Assembly (NCBI GenBank): GCA_019137195.1 | Contig: JAGVSR010000148.1 | Coordinates: 1 to 64,000 of the forward strand | Origin: Alphaproteobacteria bacterium | GTDB lineage: Bacteria > Pseudomonadota > Alphaproteobacteria > Rhizobiales > Hyphomicrobiaceae | Length of the DNA: 64,000 bases | Direction of reading: 5' to 3' | Shown: positions 9,137-17,290 of the stretch, piece by piece | How positions within the stretch are numbered: the first letter of the stretch is position 1 | How the letters are laid out: each line of letters starts with the position of its first letter | Made by a program: the position numbers and the translations under genes | Notes under the pieces: model-generated | What the model saw: only the letters and a program-made list of their open reading frames with translations | Told to the model about the DNA's origin: nothing | Database searches by the model: none

Positions 9137-9874
9137 ATGGCGCTTGGCTCGAACTCAGAGCGGGACATGAAATTTCTAGTCGTCGAAGACCACCCCCTTT
9201 ACGCTTGCGCTCTCGAGAGCGTGATCATCAGCTCGATGCCGGGCGTGCAGGTGGTGCTGGCCAGCACGATCGCGGAGTCAAAAACCGCGCTCGAAGGTGG
9301 GTCCTATGCACTGGTTCTGCTCGACTTGTGGCTGCCCGATTCGAACGGGTTCGAAGGACTGATCGAACTCAGGATGCGGCGACCGTCGGTGCCGGTCGTC
9401 GTCATATCGGCGTTCACGGAACCCGACGTCATTCACCACTCAATTGCGTGCGGAGCCGCCGGCTTCATTCCGAAATCCGCCACTAAAGATGCACTTGTGC
9501 GCGACCTCCGTGAGGTGCTCGCCGGCAACGTACCGATGCCCGAGAAATATCAGCCGCCGCCAACGGGCGACTCTCCGGAGACGGAAGCACTGCGGTCCAA
9601 GCTCGACTTTCTCACCCAGCAGCAGCTGCGCGTTCTGCAGATGATGTGTCAGGGCCTGCTCAACAAGCAAATTGCCCACGAGCTTGGCATCGGCGAGACA
9701 ACGGTCAAGGCTCACGTCAGCGAAATCCTTCGAAAGTTCGGAGTTTGCTCGCGAACCCAGGCCGTTCTCGGCGTGGCGAGAGTGCCCAGATCGGCAGACA
9801 TCGTCATGGGCCTGGTGGAGGACCGTGGCAGGCCGCTCCAGCTCCAGGGCGCCAGGAAGCAACTCATCTCGTGA
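9137..9874 (+). CDS. NarL/FixJ-family response regulator
   Basis: A two-component transcription regulator. Residue numbers here count from the internal ATG at 9167 (MKFLVVEDHPLY). The receiver domain has the acidic pair E7-D8, the phospho-acceptor D53 in LLDLWLPD, and the conserved lysine in GFIPKSA. A LuxR-type helix-turn-helix follows (LTQQQLRVLQMMCQG ... KQIAHELGIGETTVKAHV). The C-terminus has an extra 25-residue tail after the HTH. The ATG at 9137 has AGGGG upstream and the one at 9167 has AGAGCGGG, so the first 10 residues are uncertain. No histidine kinase is adjacent, so it is an orphan regulator whose signal and targets cannot be named. Confidence 0.9.
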   Translation: MALGSNSERDMKFLVVEDHPLYACALESVIISSMPGVQVVLASTIAESKTALEGGSYALVLLDLWLPDSNGFEGLIELRMRRPSVPVVVISAFTEPDVIHHSIACGAAGFIPKSATKDALVRDLREVLAGNVPMPEKYQPPPTGDSPETEALRSKLDFLTQQQLRVLQMMCQGLLNKQIAHELGIGETTVKAHVSEILRKFGVCSRTQAVLGVARVPRSADIVMGLVEDRGRPLQLQGARKQLIS

Positions 9875-9881
9875 GGCAGCC

Positions 9882-9983
9882 ATGCGAGGCTGGCAGACCG
9901 ACCCAGAAAATCGGCCCGGGATTGCTTTGGCGATCCTCGTCGCGGTCGTGGTTTCGGCGTTCGCTCTCTACTTCGGGTTCTAG
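9882..9983 (+). CDS. Small single-span membrane protein (33 aa)
   Basis: A 33-residue open frame begins 7 nt after the response-regulator stop, with GAGG upstream of its ATG. The N-terminal 12 residues are polar (QTDPENRPG) and the rest is one hydrophobic helix ending AFALYFGF. The tight coupling to the upstream gene and the clean topology (short cytoplasmic tail, one membrane helix) favour a real small protein. I recognise no family; chance cannot be excluded at this length. Confidence 0.45.
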   Translation: MRGWQTDPENRPGIALAILVAVVVSAFALYFGF

Positions 9984-10116
9984 CCATCCGGCTCCGTGGC
10001 CTCGGCGAGCCTCGGGCTCGCAACCGGGTCGACGCCGAGGGCTCCATTCTTGTGCCGCCGGAAAGGGGTTGGCTCGCTGGCGCGGCATGCTACAAGCCCA
10101 GGAAACGGAGGATCCT

Positions 10117-10230
10117 ATGCCGACCATGTCGAACTCGCGCCGCAAGAAAATCCAGGCCCGCCATCGCAAGGCCAAGAACGCCAAGCTGCGCGAGGCGAAG
10201 GTCGCCAAGAAGGCGCGCAACGCGGGCTAA
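10117..10230 (+). CDS. Very small basic protein (37 aa)
   Basis: A 37-residue protein starting at 10117 with a strong ribosome-binding site (GGAAACGGAGG). It is almost entirely Lys/Arg/Ala after the first five residues (SRRKKIQARHRKAKNAKLRE, then AKVAKKARNAG), predicted to be a single basic helix. Such composition suggests nucleic-acid or ribosome contact, but I know no named family for it. It stands alone between the response regulator and the convergent hipA gene. Confidence 0.6.
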   Translation: MPTMSNSRRKKIQARHRKAKNAKLREAKVAKKARNAG

Positions 10231-10312
10231 AGGCCACGCGCGTTCCGGAAATCGACCGATTGGACGATCGGCGACCGGTTCCGTTACGCACCTGCGATCG
10301 GCTGTTTTCGAC

Positions 10313-11653
10313 CTATTTCTTGACCTTGCGGCGGCTCGTCCTCGATTGCGGGGGCGCGGCAGGTTTGGCTTTGGGCGCGGTCTTCGCCGCCGGCACCACC
10401 GGCCTTGCTTCGAGCCCGGCGAGGAGCGCTCGCGCGCGTCCCGAGATGGCTGCGACGATTTCGGGGACCAGCGGGTGAGGCCCTGCCGGCATGGCGGCGA
10501 CAGCCTCGGCGGCGGCGTGTAGCTCCTTTTGAACCTGGCCCGATAGGGTTGCAACCCGGGCGACGAGACGGGTGGGGTTCAGGCCGCAGTCGCGGGCAAA
10601 CTCTTCCCAATGCCGACGCGCAAGATGATCGCCGCGGTTCTTGCCGGCGATCTTCTGGGCCAGGTTCTGGGTCACGCCGTCGAACACCGACGCACACATC
10701 ACGTCATAAAGCGGGGCGAGCGAGAAGCCGCGGCCCGAGATCATGAGCGAGTAGTTCTTGGCGTGGGCGTCCGTATTGCAGCACAGCACGCTGAAGATGA
10801 CGTGATCGAGGAGGGCCAGCACGTCGGGCGCGCGCATCGCGTTGTGGGTCAGCGCGAACATGTCGGCTAGCGTCGGGCCCTTGATGCTGGTCTGGTTCGC
10901 TTCGTATTTGGCCGAGGGCGGCTTGCCGAGCGCCTGGCAGACGTCCTCCTGATGCAGGCGCCGGCAGCGCCCGTCATGCTCGAGGCGGTCGTAGCGGCGG
11001 ATCAGGAAATAGGCGCGCTTGCCGGCCTTGCCGGTCGTCACGTCAGGCACACTCAAGCCGCAGCGCCTCGCCAGCGTCAGGCACAACGCCTCATTTGGAA
11101 CGCTGCCGTAGAGGCGGTCGCTATCGGGCTTCAGGATGTGGGTGGAGGGCGCGCCGTTGACGGGAATGCAGATGCGTCCGTCGGCGTCGATGGCCACGCC
11201 GAGTTTCGTCTGCACGCCGGCGAGCGACATCGACACGCCGTCGTCGCCGGCCAGAAAGGGCTTTGCCGGCAGCTCGTTCAGGATGCGCTCGAGCGACGCG
11301 GCAGTGGCGATCGGCTTCCAGTCGCCGGCTCCCGACGTGCCCGGCTTGCCGATGGAGAGCGCGCCCGCGGTATCGCGGCCGATCTCGGATAGGATGGCAA
11401 TGACGTCCTCGGGCGCCGCGCCGAGCATCATACCGATGGTACGCAGCTGGGTGCCCTCGGGCAGCAAATTGGCGGCCCATGGCAGAAAGACCGCGGGCTT
11501 CACCGGCCCCGCCGACAGCGGCATCAGGTACGAGAGCGGAAAGGCGCCGCGAGTCGTGATCCAGGACGGCTCGTAGACGAACGAGGGGCCCTCGACGTCC
11601 GCGGCGATGGTGCCGACGCGACGTGTCTCGTAGTAGACGGCAAGCTCGCTCAC
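10313..11653 (-). CDS. hipA: HipA-family toxin kinase
   Basis: Serine/threonine kinase toxin of a type II toxin-antitoxin pair; in E. coli HipA phosphorylates glutamyl-tRNA synthetase and induces dormancy. The protein is 446 aa from the GTG at 11653. The N-terminal HipA_N subdomain (residues 1-105) is followed by the kinase core with SLAGVQTKLGVA (nucleotide-binding loop), the catalytic NTDAHAKNYS motif near residue 300, and the metal-binding LAPLYDVMC. All key residues look intact. The last 35 residues form an unusual Lys/Ala/Pro tail (KTAPKAKPAAPPQSRTSRRK) not typical of HipA. The start overlaps the hipB stop as GTGA, so the two are translationally coupled. Confidence 0.93.
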   Translation of the reverse strand: MSELAVYYETRRVGTIAADVEGPSFVYEPSWITTRGAFPLSYLMPLSAGPVKPAVFLPWAANLLPEGTQLRTIGMMLGAAPEDVIAILSEIGRDTAGALSIGKPGTSGAGDWKPIATAASLERILNELPAKPFLAGDDGVSMSLAGVQTKLGVAIDADGRICIPVNGAPSTHILKPDSDRLYGSVPNEALCLTLARRCGLSVPDVTTGKAGKRAYFLIRRYDRLEHDGRCRRLHQEDVCQALGKPPSAKYEANQTSIKGPTLADMFALTHNAMRAPDVLALLDHVIFSVLCCNTDAHAKNYSLMISGRGFSLAPLYDVMCASVFDGVTQNLAQKIAGKNRGDHLARRHWEEFARDCGLNPTRLVARVATLSGQVQKELHAAAEAVAAMPAGPHPLVPEIVAAISGRARALLAGLEARPVVPAAKTAPKAKPAAPPQSRTSRRKVKK

Positions 11654-11976
11654 GGCGGCAGGCCTTCATCTGCCGGTAGGTCCGGAAGCAGCGCGCCGGC
11701 CGCGCCATCGCTTTCCATGAGATCGAGGACGCGAAGGCCCACGGCTTCGGCGGCGAGAAGCGCCCGGCCGAGCTGGCTCGTGGGCTTGCCGCTTTCGAGG
11801 TCGATGATAAAGCGCCGGCCGAGGCCCGACGCGAGCGCCAGCTCGTCCTGGGTCATGCGCATCGCCTTGCGGCGCGCCCGGATGAGGGCGCCGAAACGAA
11901 CGGCGTGCTCGGTCGCCACCCGCGCTGCCGTCGGGAGCTGGTGGTGGGTTGCCGGATTGATTGCTGACTTTGCCAT
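11650..11976 (-). CDS. hipB: HipB-like antitoxin, Xre-family HTH
   Basis: DNA-binding antitoxin that would neutralise HipA and repress the operon. From the ATG at 11976 (MAKSAINP) it is 108 aa; a TTG at 12027 would add 17 residues. An Xre/Cro helix-turn-helix occupies residues 28-80 (IRARRKAMRMTQDELALASG ... FIIDLESGKPT). The C-terminal 25 residues are hydrophobic/acidic, as expected for the HipA-contacting tail. It is the first gene of hipBA, with a 4-bp overlap to hipA. The perfect inverted repeat at 12095-12138 is the likely autoregulatory operator. Confidence 0.9.
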   Translation of the reverse strand: MAKSAINPATHHQLPTAARVATEHAVRFGALIRARRKAMRMTQDELALASGLGRRFIIDLESGKPTSQLGRALLAAEAVGLRVLDLMESDGAAGALLPDLPADEGLPP

Positions 11977-12094
11977 GGCCTGTGTTCCCGCCTTGTAACT
12001 TTTACCATCGTTCGCGTGTGTGGCCAAGCTAAAGTTCCTGAGCGGGGCTTTTTTGCCCCCGGCTGCGTTCCAGATGGCGCAAAGTATCAGATCG

Positions 12095-12138
12095 GGTACA
12101 TTTGCGGCAAAAGCCGCGCGTCTTCCTTCAAATGTACC
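12095..12138. promoter_or_regulatory. Perfect 10-bp inverted repeat, candidate HipB operator
   Basis: GGTACATTTG (12095-12104) and CAAATGTACC (12129-12138) are exact reverse complements, centre to centre 34 bp apart, that is about three helical turns. Between them is a second small palindrome CGGC-AAAA-GCCG (12105-12116). The element sits between the divergent hipB and YggS-family genes, 119 bp from the hipB start. Two-site looping or tandem binding by the HTH antitoxin fits HipB biology; the assignment is inferred from position. Confidence 0.6.
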
Positions 12139-12237
12139 TTAGCGGGAATATTGCTATATGCAGCGCAACACCGGCCCCACCGACCCGGGCACCCCAACCC
12201 TCCGAAGGCTGCGGGCCGGCTCACACGGAAAACTGTC

Positions 12238-12912
12238 ATGACCGACCCCACATCCGGCGCCGCGGCACGGCTTATCGAGATCCAGGATCGCATCGCCAAG
12301 GCGGCGCGCGCGGCGGGACGCGATCCAAGATCCGTGCATCTCATCGCGGTCTCAAAGACGTTCGACGCCGAGGCGATCAAGCCGGTGCTCGACGTGGGCC
12401 ATCGTCTGTTCGGCGAGAACCGCGTGCAGGAGGCGAAGGCGAAATGGCCCGGACTCAGAGCGCACTACCCGGACGTCGAGCTACACCTGATCGGGCCTCT
12501 GCAATCCAACAAAACGAAGGAGGCAGTCGAGCTGTTCGACGCCATCCACACCCTCGACCGGCCAAAAATCGCCAAGGCGATCGCGGACGAGATGCAGAGG
12601 CAGGGCAAACGGCTCAAGCTCTTCGTCGAAGTCAACACCGGCGAGGAGCCGCAAAAGGCCGGAATCATGCCCGCCGAGGCGGGAGCCTTCGTTGCCCACT
12701 GCCGCAACGACCTCGGCCTCGACATCACAGGACTCATGTGCATTCCCCCCGTGGAGGAAGAGCCGGCCGTCCACTTTGCATTTCTTTCGAAGCTCGCCCG
12801 AGAATGCGGACTTGCCGAGCTCAGCATGGGCATGTCGAGCGACTTCGAGGCCGCAGTCGAGCTCGGCGCGACCTACGTTCGCGTCGGTAGCGCCATCTTC
12901 GGGCACCGGTGA
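12238..12912 (+). CDS. YggS-family pyridoxal-phosphate homeostasis protein
   Basis: A 224-aa PLP-binding protein of the YggS/PROSC family, a single alanine-racemase-like TIM barrel involved in vitamin B6 balance. The PLP lysine lies in LIAVSKTF near residue 36. Family motifs LFGENRVQEAKAKW, HLIGPLQSNK and the phosphate-binding SMGMSSDFEAAVELGATYVR near the C-terminus are present, as is VGSAIFG. The start at 12238 follows the divergent regulatory region shared with hipB. Length and motifs are complete. In many alphaproteobacteria this gene is near leuS; here it is about 4 kb away, separated by the hip and regulator genes. Confidence 0.95.
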   Translation: MTDPTSGAAARLIEIQDRIAKAARAAGRDPRSVHLIAVSKTFDAEAIKPVLDVGHRLFGENRVQEAKAKWPGLRAHYPDVELHLIGPLQSNKTKEAVELFDAIHTLDRPKIAKAIADEMQRQGKRLKLFVEVNTGEEPQKAGIMPAEAGAFVAHCRNDLGLDITGLMCIPPVEEEPAVHFAFLSKLARECGLAELSMGMSSDFEAAVELGATYVRVGSAIFGHR

Positions 12913-13210
12913 CGGAGGCCAAATCGCAAACGGCAAATCGGGCGAATTGGGTGGCGGCTGCCCTTTCCGGGCAATCCCGCTCCTCATTGCGGCTATAAAA
13001 CAGCGCTTTCGCGACGCCGTGATTCCCCGATGACGAACCCAAAAGCAGGCATTTGTTCGCGACCCGTACTTCTCGGCAGTGCAAAAGAGTCACAATTTCA
13101 GATACTACCATTCGTTCGTTTATTTCATTTCATTTAATCTCCCTGGCGCGACATGGCGATTACCTTCATCTTCAACGCAAGCGAATCGCCTGCCAGGAGA
13201 AGACGCAGTC

Positions 13211-13867
13211 ATGTCCGAAACGAAAACTGGCCGCGGACGCCCAAAAGGCAGCGGCCTGGACGACAGCGTCCAACTCGCCGCTATCGAGAAACTTTTGGCG
13301 GCCGACCCGACACTCAAGCCGACCACAGCCATCAGAAAGATCGGGGTCACCAATCCTTCGGCCGTACGGCGGCTGCGCGACAAGCTCAGTGCGCAGCGCA
13401 CTATTGATCCAGCCGAAGCCGCCGTGCCTCCCGACGTCATCGTACAAGCGGCGAAACCTGTGGGGGACGTGCCGCGCACTTCGTCGATTGCCTGCCCTGC
13501 CATGCCCGAGGCCAAGGTCAAGGAACGCGCACGTGTGCGCCGTGCCGAAACCGAAGTCGCGAAGGCTCCTGCGAGGAAGGCCGAGACGACCCAAAAGTCT
13601 CAGGAGACCAAGCCGGCAGAGTCTCAGTCGGCAGCGTCCGTTTCACAGGCTCCGGCAGTCACCGGCCTTGAAGCGCAGTCGGAGTGGCTCGCGCGTATCG
13701 GCGGGCTCGGCCTCAAGGCCTTCGTGGCGTCGTTCGAGTTCCAGTTGGCGTTTCTCGGGCAGGCCATGCGCCTGCCACCGGTGACCGCTGCTCTCAAGCA
13801 GCAGCTCTTCCTCAACGAGATGACGCTGTCGTTCCTGCCGGGTATGCCCACGCGCACCCTGCACTGA
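13211..13867 (+). CDS. AT-hook-containing protein of unknown function
   Basis: A 218-aa protein starting at 13211 (MSETKTGRGRPKGSG). Residues 7-13 (GRGRPKG) match an AT-hook for minor-groove DNA binding. Residues 20-65 (AAIEKLLAADPTLKPTTAIR, then KIGVTNPSAVRRLRDKL) look like a small helix-turn-helix. Residues 65-150 are Ala/Lys/Glu-rich and probably disordered. The last 65 residues form an amphipathic, aromatic-rich helical segment (GLKAFVASFEFQLAFLGQAM, then LPPVTAALKQQ) reminiscent of phasin-type C-termini. The combination suggests a DNA-binding protein that also touches a hydrophobic surface or partner; this is inference. A terminator follows at 13896. Confidence 0.75.
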   Translation: MSETKTGRGRPKGSGLDDSVQLAAIEKLLAADPTLKPTTAIRKIGVTNPSAVRRLRDKLSAQRTIDPAEAAVPPDVIVQAAKPVGDVPRTSSIACPAMPEAKVKERARVRRAETEVAKAPARKAETTQKSQETKPAESQSAASVSQAPAVTGLEAQSEWLARIGGLGLKAFVASFEFQLAFLGQAMRLPPVTAALKQQLFLNEMTLSFLPGMPTRTLH

Positions 13868-13895
13868 CGTCTACCCTCCAAGCATCGAAATCCTT

Positions 13896-13925
13896 GCGGC
13901 CGCTTCCCCAGCGGTCGCCTTTTTG
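13896..13925 (+). terminator. Rho-independent terminator
   Basis: GCGGCCGCT (13896-13904) pairs with AGCGGTCGC (13910-13918), with one G-T pair and a 5-nt loop, followed by CTTTTTG. It ends the AT-hook protein transcript, 28 nt after its stop, and faces the convergent coaA gene. Confidence 0.8.
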
Positions 13926-13960
13926 TTTGTGTGTACCTGGAACCCGACGTGGCGGCCGGC

Positions 13961-14974
13961 TTACAGCTTGCGTAGCGCCACGGACTCGATGCGGTGGTCG
14001 GAGGTCTTGCGGAGGATCAGGCCAGCGCGCTGGCGGGTGGGGAGAATATTCTCCTCCAGGTTTCTCAAATTGATCGTGCTCCAGAGCTCCTCGGCGCGGG
14101 CGCGGGCGCTGTCGTGCGAGAGCGTCACGTAGCGATGGAAGAACGCTGCCGGATCGCGGAAGGCGGTGCTCCGGAGCTTCATGAACCGCGTGATGTACCA
14201 GTCGCGGATCACGCCCGGATCAGCGTCGATGAAAATCGAGAAATCGAAAAAGTCGGAGACGAACGGAATAGCCTCGCCGCCGCGCGGAAGGCCTGCAGCC
14301 TGCAGCACGTTCAGGCCCTCGACGATGAGAATGTCGGGGCGCTCGATAATCGTCTTCTGCCCCGGCAAAATGTCGTAGTGAAAATGCGAGTAAACGGGCG
14401 CCTCGACTCGCGCCTTGCCGCTCTTCACCTCGCCGAGGAAATTCAGCAGAGCGGTGGTGTCGAAGCTTTCCGGGAACCCCTTTCGGTTCATGAGCCCGCG
14501 GCTTTCGAGCTCGGCGTTGGGATAGAGAAAGCCGTCGGTGGTGATGAGGTCGACGCGCGGGTGATCGGGCCAGCGAGCGAGAAGCGCTTTCAGAACACGG
14601 GCCGTAGTGCTCTTTCCCACCGCAACGGAGCCCGCAACGCCGATGATGAAGGGCATCTTGCCGTCGCCGCGACCGAGGAAGGTCGACGTGACGGCGTGCA
14701 GCTTCTGCAGCGCGGCGACGTACAAGTTCAGGAGGCGGGAGAGGGGAAGATAAATCTCCACGACCTCATCGACCGACAGCTCCTCGATGACACCCGATAG
14801 CTGGTCGAGCTCGTGGGGCGCGAGCGTCATGGGCGTATCGGCACGCAGCTTGGCCCAGTCGGTGCGCGTGAAGACCTGGTAGGGCGAGAACTGCAGATCG
14901 TCGGGCAACGGCGCGGGATTCCATCTCGGCTCGACCCGAGGGGGCTCCGACAGCTTGTGCCTCACGAGTTCCAT
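13961..14974 (-). CDS. coaA: Type I pantothenate kinase
   Basis: Phosphorylates pantothenate with ATP, the first committed step of coenzyme A synthesis. At 337 aa it is slightly longer than E. coli CoaA. The P-loop [14 protein letters not shown] lies near residue 115. The [12 protein letters not shown] and RKGFPESFD motifs are the PRK/uridine-kinase-like substrate elements, and [12 protein letters not shown] is the Walker B-like strand. The start at 14974 is immediately next to the hisE stop at 14975. The hisE-coaA pairing is conserved in alphaproteobacteria and implies one transcript. Confidence 0.96.
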   Translation of the reverse strand: MELVRHKLSEPPRVEPRWNPAPLPDDLQFSPYQVFTRTDWAKLRADTPMTLAPHELDQLSGVIEELSVDEVVEIYLPLSRLLNLYVAALQKLHAVTSTFLGRGDGKMPFIIGVAGSVAVGKSTTARVLKALLARWPDHPRVDLITTDGFLYPNAELESRGLMNRKGFPESFDTTALLNFLGEVKSGKARVEAPVYSHFHYDILPGQKTIIERPDILIVEGLNVLQAAGLPRGGEAIPFVSDFFDFSIFIDADPGVIRDWYITRFMKLRSTAFRDPAAFFHRYVTLSHDSARARAEELWSTINLRNLEENILPTRQRAGLILRKTSDHRIESVALRKL

Positions 14975-15298
14975 CTACGTCGCGGTCCGTGCCGCCTTCT
15001 CTTCGAGTCCGGACTGACCCATGCGCCGCTCCAAGACCGCAAGCACATCGGCAAACGGCACACCGCGCGCCTCGAGCAGCACGATGAGATGATACACCAG
15101 ATCCGCGGCCTCCGCTCTTAGAGCTTCGTCCGATTGGCAAACGGCGGCGATGACGGTCTCTGCCGCCTCCTCGCCGAGCTTCTTGGCGCAGCGCTCCGGC
15201 CCGCCGTCGAGGAGCTTCCGCGTGTAGGAGGTCTCGCCGGTCGCCGTACGGCGGGCGGCAATGGTGGCGGCGAGCCTGTCGAGGATGTGCTCAGTCAT
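14975..15298 (-). CDS. hisE: Phosphoribosyl-ATP diphosphatase
   Basis: Second step of histidine biosynthesis: hydrolyses phosphoribosyl-ATP to phosphoribosyl-AMP. The protein is 107 aa from the ATG at 15298 (MTEHILDRLA), the normal length. An upstream start at about 15325 would add nine residues and has a better purine-rich leader. The MazG-like all-alpha fold is recognisable from SYTRKLLDGG, CAKKLGEEAAETVIAA and AADLVYHLIVLL, with the metal-binding EExxE as EEAAE. It is followed directly by coaA. The usual upstream hisBHAF genes are absent; parB lies there instead, separated by 226 bp with no gene. Confidence 0.95.
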   Translation of the reverse strand: MTEHILDRLAATIAARRTATGETSYTRKLLDGGPERCAKKLGEEAAETVIAAVCQSDEALRAEAADLVYHLIVLLEARGVPFADVLAVLERRMGQSGLEEKAARTAT

Positions 15299-15524
15299 CG
15301 TGCTCGGTCGTACCCCCTTCATCATGGCCCTCGTCCCCCGGGGAGGACGGGTCCGGAGAGGTGCCGGCTGCAACAGCCTGGCTGAAGCAGGCTCGATCGC
15401 GACGGACGACCGGAGACGTAGCATCAAGCACGGCTCGCCGCGCGGAAAATGTAGGCGCGTGCGATGAAGCGTCCGAGCGAACGCTCGGAACAACCTAAGG
15501 TGATCAGAGGATCCCGCCCCGGGC

Positions 15525-16415
15525 TCAGGAGCCCGGCATTCCGGCCAGCCGCATCCTGATGTACTCGAGCTGGTCGAAGTTGCCATACTTGATGACGAGG
15601 TGGCCGCTCTCGCCAGATCCACGCTTGATCTCGACCTTGAGGCCGAGCGTGTCCGACAGCTCCTTCTCGAAGGCCCTCGTGTCGGGGTCCTTCTCCCTCG
15701 CCTTGCGGCCAGACGGGCCTTCCTCGCCGATCGGCCCAGTCTGGACCAGTGCCTCGACCTCGCGCACGTTCAGGCCGCGCTCGACGATGCGCTCGGCGAG
15801 CGACTCCGCGTCGTCGCGGCCGACGAGGGCGCGCGCATGGCCAGCCGTCAGCTTGCCACCCTGCACCATGGCCTGGACGGCCTCGGGAAGCTTCAACAAG
15901 CGCAATGTGTTGGCGACGTGGCTGCGGCTCTTGCCGATGATCTCGGACAGCTGCTCCTGGCGGTAGCCGAAGCGCTCGATGAGCTCGCGATAGCCGGCGG
16001 CCTCCTCGATGGCGTTCAGGTCGGCACGCTGGACGTTCTCTATGATCGCAAGCTCGAGCACCTCCTTGTCAGAGAGGTCGCGAACGATGACCGGCACCAT
16101 GTGCAGGCCTGCCTTCTGGGCCGCTCGCCAACGGCGCTCGCCAGCGACGATCTCGAACGAGGACGGCTGGTCGGGATCGCGGCGAACGATGATGGGCTGG
16201 ACGAGTCCTTTGCTCCGGATCGATTCAGCGAGCTCGGCGAGGTCGTCGTCCCGGAAATCCTTGCGCGGGTTGAAGCGACCGCCTTTCAGCAGGTCGACCG
16301 CGACGAGCCGCTGCTCACCTTCGGCGGGGAGACGGACATCGGCGGGCGCGGGTGCGTCGCCGATGAGGGAGGCGAGACCGCGGCCCAGGCGGCTCTTTGG
16401 CAAGGGCAGGTTCAT
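15525..16415 (-). CDS. parB: Chromosome-partitioning protein ParB
   Basis: CTP-dependent DNA clamp that loads at parS sites and segregates the origin region with ParA. It is 296 aa. Residues 1-35 hold the ParA-interacting N-terminus (KSRLGRGLASLIGD). The CTP-binding motifs follow (NPRKDF, GLVQPIIVRR, then GERRWRAA with the ERR box). The HTH that reads parS lies around residues 150-200 (QEQLSEIIGKSRSHVANTLR) and a C-terminal dimerisation domain ends the protein. The start is 62 nt after the parA stop. Four parS-type palindromes nearby (17824, 20049, 20096, 20249) are its evident targets. Confidence 0.97.
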   Translation of the reverse strand: MNLPLPKSRLGRGLASLIGDAPAPADVRLPAEGEQRLVAVDLLKGGRFNPRKDFRDDDLAELAESIRSKGLVQPIIVRRDPDQPSSFEIVAGERRWRAAQKAGLHMVPVIVRDLSDKEVLELAIIENVQRADLNAIEEAAGYRELIERFGYRQEQLSEIIGKSRSHVANTLRLLKLPEAVQAMVQGGKLTAGHARALVGRDDAESLAERIVERGLNVREVEALVQTGPIGEEGPSGRKAREKDPDTRAFEKELSDTLGLKVEIKRGSGESGHLVIKYGNFDQLEYIRMRLAGMPGS

Positions 16416-16477
16416 TGGTGGTCCATTCCCCGTCGATGGTGTCGTCCGAGCGCTCGTCGCGCGGTCACTCGCACTCG

Positions 16478-17290
16478 TTACGCAGCCTTGTGCCGACGCT
16501 CACGCTCGATGATCTCGGTCGCGAGCCGGATATAGGCCTGGCTGCCGGCACAGTCGTAGTCATAGAGCAGGATCGGCTTGCCATGAGACGGGGCCTCCGC
16601 CACCCGCGTATTGCGGGGGATGACGGACTCGTAGACCTTGGGGCCGAAAAAGGCGCGCACGTTGTCGGCGACCTCGCGCGAGAGCGAGGTGCGGGCATCA
16701 TGCATCGTCAGGACCACCCCTTGGATCTCGAGGGCCGGATTGAGGGCACCCTTGATCTGGTCGATGGTGTCCTTGAGCTGTGAAATTCCTTCGAGAGCGA
16801 AGAACTCGCACTGAACCGGCACCAGAACGGCGTTGGCGGCGGTCAGGGCATTCAGCGTGAGCAGGCTCAGAGACGGCGGGCAGTCGATCAGAACGTAGGA
16901 AAAGCCCTGGTCGGCCGGACGGTTACGAAGCGCCCCAACGAGACCATTGACGGCATCGCGGAGCTTGAAGGGGCGACCGGCGTCGCCCTGCATCTCGTTT
17001 TCGAGGCCGACGAGGTCGGCGTTAGCCGGAACGACGGAAAGGCCGGGAACCGCTGTCGGAACGGCGACGTCGATCAGGCCGGCCTCACCGACCAGCACGT
17101 CGTAAGTCGTGCGTGCGCGGGCCTCGGGCGTTACCCCGAGCCCGGTCGAGGCGTTCCCCTGCGGATCGAGGTCGATGACGAGGACGCGCTCGCCGATGGC
17201 GGCCAGTGCCGTGCCAAGGTTGATGGCCGTAGTGGTCTTGCCGACGCCGCCCTTCTGGTTGGCGCACCAGCACGCTCGCTTCTGCGTCGG
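16478..17290 (-). CDS. parA: Chromosome-partitioning ATPase ParA, start codon missing
   Basis: Deviant Walker A ATPase that moves ParB-parS complexes. The ParA frame is open from a TGA at 17291-17293 to the stop at 16478, but has no ATG, GTG or TTG before the Walker A motif. The visible domain begins at 17263 with ANQKGGVGKTTTAINL, continues through VLVIDLDPQGNASTGLG, and has Walker B as YVLIDCPPSLS, all intact. The first in-frame start is a GTG at 17098, after the ATP-binding loop, which would give a useless 206-aa product. The preceding codons read TQKRACWC, poorly matching the usual hydrophobic strand before ANQKGG. Upstream DNA is the 3' end of rsmG in another frame. Either a deletion fused the two genes or bases are missing in the sequence. 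Confidence 0.85.
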   Translation of the reverse strand, partial: PTQKRACWCANQKGGVGKTTTAINLGTALAAIGERVLVIDLDPQGNASTGLGVTPEARARTTYDVLVGEAGLIDVAVPTAVPGLSVVPANADLVGLENEMQGDAGRPFKLRDAVNGLVGALRNRPADQGFSYVLIDCPPSLSLLTLNALTAANAVLVPVQCEFFALEGISQLKDTIDQIKGALNPALEIQGVVLTMHDARTSLSREVADNVRAFFGPKVYESVIPRNTRVAEAPSHGKPILLYDYDCAGSQAYIRLATEIIERERRHKAA

